A stretch of 64,000 nt of DNA from JAUIAS01 sp030425395 (GTDB lineage: Bacteria > Pseudomonadota > Alphaproteobacteria > Rhodobacterales > Rhodobacteraceae), in assembly GCA_043553855.1 (NCBI GenBank), contig CP121336.1, positions 310,001 to 374,000 on the forward strand, given 5' to 3'. Numbering within the stretch: position 1 is the first letter of the stretch; every line of letters starts with the position of its first letter. Shown one piece after another: positions 34,184 through 42,530 of this stretch. The notes under the pieces were generated by a model. It saw nothing but the letters and a program-made list of their open reading frames with translations, was not told where the DNA came from and searched no databases. The translations under genes and the position numbers were made by a program.

Positions 34184-37100
34184 TCAACTCGGAGCCTGCC
34201 CGGTAACGGCCATGTCCGCATCTATGCCCAGCGTCGCAAGAACATCACCGGGCCCCGTCCCCCACAATTGCCAGACATTCAAGACATTTGCGTCCGCGGT
34301 CGTAATGCCGCTCTCCACCTGCACAAGAACCGGTCCCCCGCCGGGCTGATCAATATCAAAGGTGTCACCGCTGCCGCCAAGCACGGTAAGTGTTGCAGCA
34401 GGATCAAAGTTGAGGGCAGGACGCTGCGCGCTCAGCAAGGCGTTCAGATCAAGATCGCCGCCATCAAACAACGCGATCAAATCTGTAGCCGACATGGTCA
34501 ATTCCTGATCCGCCGCATGGGTCAAATCCAGCACTTCGATGCTTTGGGCATTCAGACCTGCAAGGTCCACCGGACCTTGGTCCTCGAACAATAGCCGAAG
34601 TGTATCGCGTCCGGCTCCCCCCTGAAGAGCGACGGCTGAACTGCCGCCATAAACCAATACATCGTCCCCCGCCCCGCCGTTGATGTTATCCGCGCCGAAA
34701 AAGCCCATGATGACATCAGCACCATCGCTGCCGGTGATCGTGTCCGCGAAATCGCTGCCGAATATGAGATCCGGCCCGGTGCTCCCCGATACAGTTTGTG
34801 CCGATGAAGCCTTGGACAGCTCTGGCACAGAGGTCACCTTGTATTCTACCGTTCCGCTCGCATCGGGCACGTCATATGTTGCCGTAACAAAGAAATGGTT
34901 CGTTTCACCCAAGGCGGATGCCGGAATGCCAATCGCCGCCAGCGGAATTTCGAAATTCGGATCCACCCCCCCGATATCGCCCGGATCAACCAGCGAAAAC
35001 ACGTCAACGAACGCGCCGCCATCCTCACCGTCCGCAAACAATTGCAAAGACAGGTCCGTCAGTGTTCCGGAAAAGAAATTGTCGGCAGACGCGACCAACA
35101 GTCCAGCGGGGTTGGTGCCGTCAACATCCGCGTCAATCGAAAAGGCTGGCGGGGTCATGCTGGCGGGCAAAAGGACCGACTGATCCTCGACCACGTTGAT
35201 ATGGACGGTGCCAGTGGACGTGTATCCCTGCTGATCCTCAATGGTATAGGCAAAGCTGGTGAGCCCGAAAAAGCCGTTCATCGGCTTGAACCTCAGGGTT
35301 TCCTGAACCGCATCGTATTCCAGAGTCCCCGCATATCCATATGCCCCCGTCACGTCGTTGGTATAATAATTCCCGTCAAACTGAGTGCCGAATTCGGTCA
35401 ATGTAAACGCGCCGCCTGCGCTGTCATTCGACAGAACGTCGATATCGACGAAATATGGATAATTATAGCCGCCATACCCATCGTAATACGGCTCGCGTTC
35501 GACAACGAAAGAATCCGCAACCGCATCGATTCCCTCCACAACGCTGGCGGTCAGCGTGGCGACATCATACGATCCGTTCAGATCGGTAATGCGCAGGTCG
35601 AACTCTTCCTCGACAGAGCCTGTCCCCGATTGCAACAATGCCGCCTGCACGGCGGATGTGTCATCATAAAGCACATAGGACCAAGCGCCCTCCGACGTGA
35701 CAGAGGCGGTACCGTATAGGCCATCAAACCGCGATTCATCCGGATTACTGGACGTGTTGACAGCACCAAATGCACCATCCTGTCCGACTTCAAAGCTCAG
35801 ACCACCGGTCGTTTCCAACCTCCCACCGAACAAAAACGCATTTCCAGACGACTGGTCCGACCCGAATTGCGGGTTGAACCCTTCCAGAACATTGAGCGTC
35901 ATCGCGTTGGAATCCACCACGACCACCGTGGCATCCGCAAACGAAGGCACGCCCCCTTCGTCCAGAGCGGTATAGGAAAACGAATCCACCCCGAGAAACG
36001 GCGTGGTCGGCGTGTATGTCAGGGTTTCGTCAGGATTTACCGACAGCGTGCCGTAGTTGTAAGTGGTTGCCCCGGTGTTGAAATACCCCGGCCCGTAATA
36101 CCCGTCATAGGGATCATACCCATAGTCATCGACCGACAACGCCCCTTCGCCCACGTCGTTGGCCAGAACATTGACCGTAAACGGATCCAGAACCGTATAG
36201 GCATATTGATAGGGACCGGGATAGTAGTAGCCGTAATAGTAATACCCGGCGGCATATCCGCCCTCGTAATAGGTGCCCTGCGCGATGAACAGGTCATCGC
36301 TGGCTGCCAAAGCGTCATACGCACCTTCGACACCCACCGAAATCGTGGCTGTGTCGGTGCCACCGTTGCCGTCGCTGACTTGCACCGTGAAATCGTCGGT
36401 CACACTGTCTGACGCTGTCAAAGCTTGCACGTTGGCAGCGGCCGTGTTGAGCACGTATTGAAAATTGCCCGACGCGTCCACTGACGCCGTGCCGTAAGTG
36501 CCGGTCCCGCCACCGACAAGACTGAATTCGAGAACGTCGCCATCCGGATCTGTCGCATAAGGCGTGATCCTGCCTGCCAGATCCAGTACAAACGCCCGTT
36601 CATCCGAAGACGTGATATTGGCAAGGTAGCCGCCCATATCCGTCGCCAGAGCGTTGGCTTCCGTCCACGTGACGTCGTTTTCGAAGAACTTATAGAAATG
36701 CCCGTTATCCGGATTTTCGACAAAACCCGTCAACGCGGTCGGTTCGGCATCCATTTCCACAAGAAAGCCAATTTGCGTGTTCAGTCCACCACCGATGTCA
36801 TTCCACATGCCGATGGGACCGGAGCTGACATACATTATCAGGTAGTCTTCGTCGCCAAAGCCATTGTTGGGTTCATTCGGTGAATCCCAAGGCGCGAAGC
36901 CTCCGCCAGGAGCGCTCCCACTTATCCCGCCCTGCCAGAAAAGCTGGCCAGCCTCGCTGCCTCCTGCCCAACGCCATTCACCTTCGACGGCGGCGTCAGA
37001 CCCACCAAGATACGTGAACAGATCTGTGAACACGTCACTATCGTTGAGGTTAAAGCCCGCGGTCGCTGTCCCATCCTCGGTCACCGACAGCGCGGGGAAA

Positions 37101-40100
37101 ACGCTCGGCGCAAAGACCGGCGCGTCGTTCACAGCGCTCACCGTCACCGAGATCGTCCCCGTCGACACGCCCCCGTCGCCGTCGCTCACCGTATAGGTAA
37201 AGCTGTCGGGACCGGTGTAATCGGCCTCCGGCACATAGACCGCCTGGCCCGCCACGAGGCTCACCGTCCCGTGACCCGCCCCCTGCACGCTCTGCAGCGT
37301 CAGCGATGCGCTGTCGATGTCGCTGGCAAGCGCCAGAACATCCAGGCTCAGGCTCGTGTCCTCCGCCGTCGTCGCACTGTCATCCGGCGTCACAGGCGCG
37401 TCGTTCACCGCACTCACCGTCACCGAGATCGTCCCCGTCGACACGCCCCCGTCGCCGTCGCTCACCGTATAGGTAAAGCTGTCGGGACCGGTGTAATCGG
37501 CCTCCGGCACATAGACCGCCTGGCCCGCAACGAGGCTCACCGTCCCGTGACCCGCCCCCTGCACGCTCTGCAGCGTCAGCGATGCGCTGTCGATGTCGCT
37601 GGCAAGCGCCAGAACATCCAGGCTCAGGCTCGTGTCCTCCGCCGTCGTCGCACTGTCATCCGGCGTCACCGGCGCGTCGTTCACAGCGCTCACCGTCACC
37701 GAGATCGTCCCCGTCGACACGCCCCCGTCGCCGTCGCTCACCGTATAGGTAAAGCTGTCGGGACCGGTGTAATCGGCCTCCGGCACATAGACCGCCTGGC
37801 CCGCCACGAGGCTCACCGTCCCGTGACCCGCCCCCTGCACGCTCTGCAGCGTCAGCGATGCGCTGTCGATGTCGCTGGCAAGCGCCAGAACATCCAGGCT
37901 CAGGCTCGTGTCCTCCGCCGTCGTCGCACTGTCATCCGGCGTCACAGGCGCGTCGTTCACAGCGCTCACCGTCACCGAGATCGTCCCCGTGGACACCCCC
38001 CCGTCGCCGTCGCTCACCGTATAGGTAAAGCTGTCGGGACCGGTGTAATCGGCCTCCGGCACATAGACCGCCTGGCCCGCCACGAGGCTCACCGTCCCGT
38101 GACCCGCCCCCTGCACGCTCTGCAGCGTCAGCGATGCGCTGTCGATGTCGCTGGCAAGCGCCAGAACATCCAGGCTCAGGCTCGTGTCCTCCGCCGTCGT
38201 CGCGCTGTCATCCGGCGTCACAGGCGCGTCGTTCACAGCGCTCACCGTCACCGAGACCGTCCCCGTCGACACGCCCCCGTCGCCGTCGCTCACCGTATAG
38301 GTAAAGCTGTCGGGACCGGTGTAATCGGCCTCCGGCACATAGACCGCCTGGCCCGCCACGAGGCTCACCGTCCCGTGACCCGCCCCCTGCACGCTCTGCA
38401 GCGTCAGCGATGCGCTGTCGATGTCGCTGGCAAGCGCCAGAACATCCAGGCTCAGGCTCGTGTCCTCCGCCGTCGTCGCACTGTCATCCGGCGTCACAGG
38501 CGCGTCGTTCACAGCGCTCACCGTCACCGAGATCGTCCCCGTCGACACGCCCCCGTCGCCGTCGCTCACCGTATAGGTAAAGCTGTCGGGACCGGTGTAA
38601 TCGGCCTCCGGCACATAGACCGCCTGGCCCGCCACGAGGCTCACCGTCCCGTGACCCGCCCCCTGCACGCTCTGCAGCGTCAGCGATGCGCTGTCGATGT
38701 CGCTGGCAAGCGCCAGAACATCCAGGCTCAGGCTCGTGTCCTCCGCCGTCGTCGCACTGTCATCCGGCGTCACAGGCGCGTCGTTCACAGCGCTCACCGT
38801 CACCGAGATCGTCCCCGTGGACACCCCCCCGTCGCCGTCGCTCACCGTATAGGTAAAGCTGTCGGGACCGGTGTAATCGGCCTCCGGCACATAGACCGCC
38901 TGGCCTGCAACGAGGCTCACCGTCCCGTGACCCGCCCCCTGCACGCTCTGCAGCGTCAGCGATGCGCTGTCGATGTCGCTGGCAAGCGCCAGAACATCCA
39001 GGCTCAGGCTCGTGTCCTCCGCCGTCGTCGCACTGTCATCCGGCGTCACAGGCGCGTCGTTCACAGCGCTCACCGTCACCGAGATCGTCCCCGTCGACAC
39101 GCCCCCGTCGCCGTCGCTCACCGTATAGGTAAAGCTGTCGGGACCGGTGTAATCGGCCTCCGGCACATAGACCGCCTGGCCCGCCACGAGGCTCACCGTC
39201 CCGTGACCCGCCCCCTGCACGCTCTGCAGCGTCAGCGATGCGCTGTCGATGTCGCTGGCAAGCGCCAGAACATCCAGGCTCAGGCTCGTGTCCTCCGCCG
39301 TCGTCGCACTGTCATCCGGCGTCACCGGCGCGTCGTTCACAGCGCTCACCGTCACCGAGATCGTCCCCGTCGACACGCCCCCGTCGCCGTCGCTCACCGT
39401 ATAGGTAAAGCTGTCGGGACCGGTGTAATCGGCCTCCGGCACATAGACCGCCTGGCCCGCCACGAGGCTCACCGTCCCGTGACCCGCCCCCTGCACGCTC
39501 TGCAGCGTCAGCGATGCGCTGTCGATGTCGCTGGCAAGCGCCAGAACATCCAGGCTCAGGCTCGTGTCCTCCGCCGTCGTCGCACTGTCATCCGGCGTCA
39601 CCGGCGCGTCGTTCACAGCGCTCACCGTCACCGAGATCGTCCCCGTCGACACGCCCCCGTCGCCGTCGCTCACCGTATAGGTAAAGCTGTCGGGACCGGT
39701 GTAATCGGCCTCCGGCACATAGACCGCCTGGCCCGCCACGAGGCTCACCGTCCCGTGACCCGCCCCCTGCACGCTCTGCAGCGTCAGCGATGCGCTGTCG
39801 ATGTCGCTGGCAAGCGCCAGAACATCCAGGCTCAGGCTCGTGTCCTCCGCCGTCGTCGCGCTGTCATCCGGCGTCACAGGCGCGTCGTTCACAGCGCTCA
39901 CCGTCACCGAGACCGTCCCCGTCGACACGCCCCCGTCGCCGTCGCTCACCGTATAGGTAAAGCTGTCGGGACCGGTGTAATCGGCCTCCGGCACATAGAC
40001 CGCCTGGCCCGCCACGAGGCTCACCGTCCCGTGACCCGCCCCCTGCACGCTCTGCAGCGTCAGCGATGCGCTGTCGATGTCGCTGGCAAGCGCCAGAACA

Positions 40101-42181
40101 TCCAGGCTCAGGCTCGTGTCCTCCGCCGTCGTCGCACTGTCATCCGGCGTCACCGGCGCGTCGTTCACCGCACTCACCGTCACCGAGATCGTCCCCGTCG
40201 ACACGCCCCCGTCGCCGTCGCTCACCGTATAGGTAAAGCTGTCGGGACCGGTGTAATCGGCCTCCGGCACATAGACCGCCTGGCCCGCCACGAGGCTCAC
40301 CGTCCCGTGACCCGCCCCCTGCACGCTCTGCAGCGTCAGCGATGCGCTGTCGATGTCGCTGGCAAGCGCCAGAACATCCAGGCTCAGGCTCGTGTCCTCC
40401 GCCGTCGTCGCACTGTCATCCGGCGTCACAGGCGCGTCGTTCACAGCGCTCACCGTCACCGAGATCGTCCCCGTCGACACGCCCCCGTCGCCGTCGCTCA
40501 CAGAATATGTGATGACTTCATTGCCAAAGAAGTTCGCGTTCGGGACGTAGGAGAAGGACCCATCCGGCAGCAGGACGGCGGCACCGTTTACAGGGCCCTG
40601 CCCCGCGACGATCGCGAACGAGATCGGATCGCCATCGGCATCCGTGCCGGTCAGCGTGCGCACCAGCGCCGCATCTTCGTTCATCGAAAAGGCGCGATCC
40701 TGAATGACCGGCGCATCGTTGACGGCGGCGATCTGGACCGTGACCTGGCCCGTTGCAGTCAGGCCACCGTTCCCTTGGCTGACCTGAAAGGTGAACGTGT
40801 CGGTTCCCGAGAAATCCGCAGCCGGGAGATATGTAAAACTGCCATCGGGGTTCACGACGGCGGAGCCGTTTGACGGTTCCGTGACGAGCGTAAAGCTGAG
40901 CGTTCCCGTATCGCCCTGAGATACTGTCAACTGGCCAGCAAGCGGGACACCCTCGGGGGGGTCTTCAACTCCGGCAATCTGGATATCGTCGGCCACGAGG
41001 GGCAGTATCACCGGCGCGCTGCTTTCTTCCAGCGAACCGCCGGGGCTGGTGGGCGTTTCGGGTGTGCTGGGCGGGGGTGTATCGGTTCCAGTCGCTGGCG
41101 GGGTGACCACCGGGGGCAACAGGGGATCTTCACCCGGATCGACCGGCCCGTCGGGATCGGGAACGGGATCGGGTGCCGGGGGCGGTGTTTCTTCTGGTCC
41201 CGCCTCTGGCGGGGGCGTATCGGTCGGGGCACCGAGGTCCACAAAGGTTTCGCCCGCTTCCACCCGCCGCGCAGCCGATTGAAAGGCCGCCAGCGCATCG
41301 GCCAGCAAAGCACTGTCAGAGGCATCATCCGAGGTAATCCGCTCGACCTCGCGAGTCTGGCCTTCGATCGGGGAAATCACCCATTGGGAGGCCGTCGAGG
41401 TGATGACGCCGATAAGATTGCCATCCAGATCCGTCATTTCGATGCGACCAAGGCCGCCATCAGGATCGCGGTTGAGCGCGACATTCACCACCGCGACGCC
41501 ACCCAGGATTTCGATATCGACCTGAACGGTTGTCCCACGGATCCCCAGAGTGGCGGTGGGCGTTGTCACTTCCATGTCACCGGTTTTTGCAACCTGCCCG
41601 GCGATAAAGACAAAGCCCCCCGTCAGCAGCGAAAACCCACCGGAATTTTCGCTGCCACCCGGATCGTAAACCAGATTGTCGATCACCATCCGGGAGGATT
41701 GCGCCAGTGAAAAAATGGTCCCGTCGCTGAACGTCACCGACACCGCGCCATCCGCCGCCGTCGAGATGATGTCGTTCTGAAAAATCTTTGAACCAACTCT
41801 GAGAGTTTCGATGGTGCCGTCCAAACGCTGGACCGTGGCCAGCCCGGACACCGTTTCCACCTGTCCGATGGCTACCGGTGCAGAGCCGCCGCCCGATTGG
41901 GCATATTGCGCACCAAGGCCTGATCCCGCTAGCCGCGCCGCGATGTCGCCCGACAACACCGCGCCGTTTGCGGCCACCAGATCCACAGGTGTGGGCGAGG
42001 AGAAAAACCCCGCCACCGTCAAAACAGGAGCACCATGTTCCGACAAAACCAGATCCGCGCCACTGCGGGAAAAATCGGCTTCAAAAGGGGCTATGCCTTC
42101 GGGGAGCGTTACAGGCTCCGCCCCGGAGATCAGCCGAATACTGGCGGTCGCGGCCGGTTCGATATCGAGGTCGCGTGCCAT
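34184..42181 (-). CDS. Giant type I-secreted FecR/VCBS-repeat/RTX adhesin-like protein
   Basis: This protein of about 2665 residues is probably exported by the neighbouring type I system. Residues 105-220 form a FecR-type domain (VGSKIFQNDIISTAADG; TATLGIRGTTVQVDI). Residues 314-380 are a Pro/Asp/Thr linker. Two diverged cadherin-like repeats lead to twelve almost identical 92-residue VCBS-type repeats (582-1686). A C-type-lectin-like segment in swapped order follows (1716-1872), then further VCBS-like domains with Tyr-rich loops and a short RTX motif (NGGAGDDVL) near residue 2500. The last 100 residues presumably hold the secretion signal. No N-terminal signal peptide is seen. The start at 42181 (MARDLDIEP) is preferred to an ATG 27 bases upstream. 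It should bind surfaces, glycans or calcium, probably anchored or released at the cell surface. Confidence 0.85.
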   Translation of the reverse strand: MARDLDIEPAATASIRLISGAEPVTLPEGIAPFEADFSRSGADLVLSEHGAPVLTVAGFFSSPTPVDLVAANGAVLSGDIAARLAGSGLGAQYAQSGGGSAPVAIGQVETVSGLATVQRLDGTIETLRVGSKIFQNDIISTAADGAVSVTFSDGTIFSLAQSSRMVIDNLVYDPGGSENSGGFSLLTGGFVFIAGQVAKTGDMEVTTPTATLGIRGTTVQVDIEILGGVAVVNVALNRDPDGGLGRIEMTDLDGNLIGVITSTASQWVISPIEGQTREVERITSDDASDSALLADALAAFQSAARRVEAGETFVDLGAPTDTPPPEAGPEETPPPAPDPVPDPDGPVDPGEDPLLPPVVTPPATGTDTPPPSTPETPTSPGGSLEESSAPVILPLVADDIQIAGVEDPPEGVPLAGQLTVSQGDTGTLSFTLVTEPSNGSAVVNPDGSFTYLPAADFSGTDTFTFQVSQGNGGLTATGQVTVQIAAVNDAPVIQDRAFSMNEDAALVRTLTGTDADGDPISFAIVAGQGPVNGAAVLLPDGSFSYVPNANFFGNEVITYSVSDGDGGVSTGTISVTVSAVNDAPVTPDDSATTAEDTSLSLDVLALASDIDSASLTLQSVQGAGHGTVSLVAGQAVYVPEADYTGPDSFTYTVSDGDGGVSTGTISVTVSAVNDAPVTPDDSATTAEDTSLSLDVLALASDIDSASLTLQSVQGAGHGTVSLVAGQAVYVPEADYTGPDSFTYTVSDGDGGVSTGTVSVTVSAVNDAPVTPDDSATTAEDTSLSLDVLALASDIDSASLTLQSVQGAGHGTVSLVAGQAVYVPEADYTGPDSFTYTVSDGDGGVSTGTISVTVSAVNDAPVTPDDSATTAEDTSLSLDVLALASDIDSASLTLQSVQGAGHGTVSLVAGQAVYVPEADYTGPDSFTYTVSDGDGGVSTGTISVTVSAVNDAPVTPDDSATTAEDTSLSLDVLALASDIDSASLTLQSVQGAGHGTVSLVAGQAVYVPEADYTGPDSFTYTVSDGDGGVSTGTISVTVSAVNDAPVTPDDSATTAEDTSLSLDVLALASDIDSASLTLQSVQGAGHGTVSLVAGQAVYVPEADYTGPDSFTYTVSDGDGGVSTGTISVTVSAVNDAPVTPDDSATTAEDTSLSLDVLALASDIDSASLTLQSVQGAGHGTVSLVAGQAVYVPEADYTGPDSFTYTVSDGDGGVSTGTISVTVSAVNDAPVTPDDSATTAEDTSLSLDVLALASDIDSASLTLQSVQGAGHGTVSLVAGQAVYVPEADYTGPDSFTYTVSDGDGGVSTGTVSVTVSAVNDAPVTPDDSATTAEDTSLSLDVLALASDIDSASLTLQSVQGAGHGTVSLVAGQAVYVPEADYTGPDSFTYTVSDGDGGVSTGTISVTVSAVNDAPVTPDDSATTAEDTSLSLDVLALASDIDSASLTLQSVQGAGHGTVSLVAGQAVYVPEADYTGPDSFTYTVSDGDGGVSTGTISVTVSAVNDAPVTPDDSATTAEDTSLSLDVLALASDIDSASLTLQSVQGAGHGTVSLVAGQAVYVPEADYTGPDSFTYTVSDGDGGVSTGTISVTVSAVNDAPVTPDDSATTAEDTSLSLDVLALASDIDSASLTLQSVQGAGHGTVSLVAGQAVYVPEADYTGPDSFTYTVSDGDGGVSTGTISVTVSAVNDAPVFAPSVFPALSVTEDGTATAGFNLNDSDVFTDLFTYLGGSDAAVEGEWRWAGGSEAGQLFWQGGISGSAPGGGFAPWDSPNEPNNGFGDEDYLIMYVSSGPIGMWNDIGGGLNTQIGFLVEMDAEPTALTGFVENPDNGHFYKFFENDVTWTEANALATDMGGYLANITSSDERAFVLDLAGRITPYATDPDGDVLEFSLVGGGTGTYGTASVDASGNFQYVLNTAAANVQALTASDSVTDDFTVQVSDGNGGTDTATISVGVEGAYDALAASDDLFIAQGTYYEGGYAAGYYYYGYYYPGPYQYAYTVLDPFTVNVLANDVGEGALSVDDYGYDPYDGYYGPGYFNTGATTYNYGTLSVNPDETLTYTPTTPFLGVDSFSYTALDEGGVPSFADATVVVVDSNAMTLNVLEGFNPQFGSDQSSGNAFLFGGRLETTGGLSFEVGQDGAFGAVNTSSNPDESRFDGLYGTASVTSEGAWSYVLYDDTSAVQAALLQSGTGSVEEEFDLRITDLNGSYDVATLTASVVEGIDAVADSFVVEREPYYDGYGGYNYPYFVDIDVLSNDSAGGAFTLTEFGTQFDGNYYTNDVTGAYGYAGTLEYDAVQETLRFKPMNGFFGLTSFAYTIEDQQGYTSTGTVHINVVEDQSVLLPASMTPPAFSIDADVDGTNPAGLLVASADNFFSGTLTDLSLQLFADGEDGGAFVDVFSLVDPGDIGGVDPNFEIPLAAIGIPASALGETNHFFVTATYDVPDASGTVEYKVTSVPELSKASSAQTVSGSTGPDLIFGSDFADTITGSDGADVIMGFFGADNINGGAGDDVLVYGGSSAVALQGGAGRDTLRLLFEDQGPVDLAGLNAQSIEVLDLTHAADQELTMSATDLIALFDGGDLDLNALLSAQRPALNFDPAATLTVLGGSGDTFDIDQPGGGPVLVQVESGITTADANVLNVWQLWGTGPGDVLATLGIDADMAVTGQAPS
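37120..40502 (-). repeat. Twelve tandem 276-bp repeats inside the adhesin gene
   Basis: A 276-bp unit (92 codons) recurs twelve times, with the word ACTGTCATCC or GCTGTCATCC at 37375, 37651 and so on every 276 bp to 40411. Units differ at only a few scattered bases. The variants are mosaic: GAGACC with CGCTG in the units at 38203 and 39859, GTGGACACC near 37990 and 38817, and CCGCACTC near 37411 and 40171. This points to recent unequal crossing-over or gene conversion, so copy number is expected to vary between strains. Confidence 0.95.
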
Positions 42182-42199
42182 CAGCAGTTCCCAAAAACA

Positions 42200-42264
42200 G
42201 CGGTACAAAAAACAGACGTATCATCGAGATACGAGGTCAGGTGCAGCACCTGTTTTTGTACCGC
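42200..42264 (-). promoter_or_regulatory. Large nested hairpin in the leader of the adhesin gene
   Basis: GCGGTACAAAAAACAG at 42200-42215 and CTGTTTTTGTACCGC at 42250-42264 are complementary over 15 pairs with one bulged base. Inside the loop, CGTATC and GATACG form a second stem. On the adhesin mRNA this ends about 20 bases before the start codon and is followed by TGTTTTTGGGAACTG, so it may act as an attenuator/terminator or control ribosome access. The remaining leader to the cyclase gene (to 42530) holds no gene and must contain both divergent promoters. Confidence 0.6.
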
Positions 42265-42530
42265 CCGTGCAGAAAACTGTATCACAGGCGTCGCCAAAAC
42301 GAAGAACTCTTGGTCAATTCGGGTCGAACTTTATCGAAATCCTTATTGAAAAACTGGAGGGAATAAACGCTAGGGTTGTATTTGCGGAAAAAATGCCCAG
42401 AAGATTCAGGTTTTCATTGCGCAATAGATGGCAAGCGGATCGCATGGTGCGCATCGTGGTGACGCATCGCCGCGATTGAAACGGCGATTCTGTATTTCCC
42501 GATGCGATGATTTGGAAAGGCCGCGGCCAC

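Noticed and set aside
37120..40502. CRISPR-like array
   Set aside because: Units are 276 bp long, contiguous, coding and without spacers, so this is a protein repeat region.
37271..40873. A 1200-codon open frame on the plus strand, opposite the adhesin repeats
   Set aside because: It is the antisense reading of the twelve near-identical repeats. Lack of stops in one unit repeats in all; the product is an Arg/His-rich periodic string without domain or ribosome-binding site, while the minus-strand protein has clear VCBS features.
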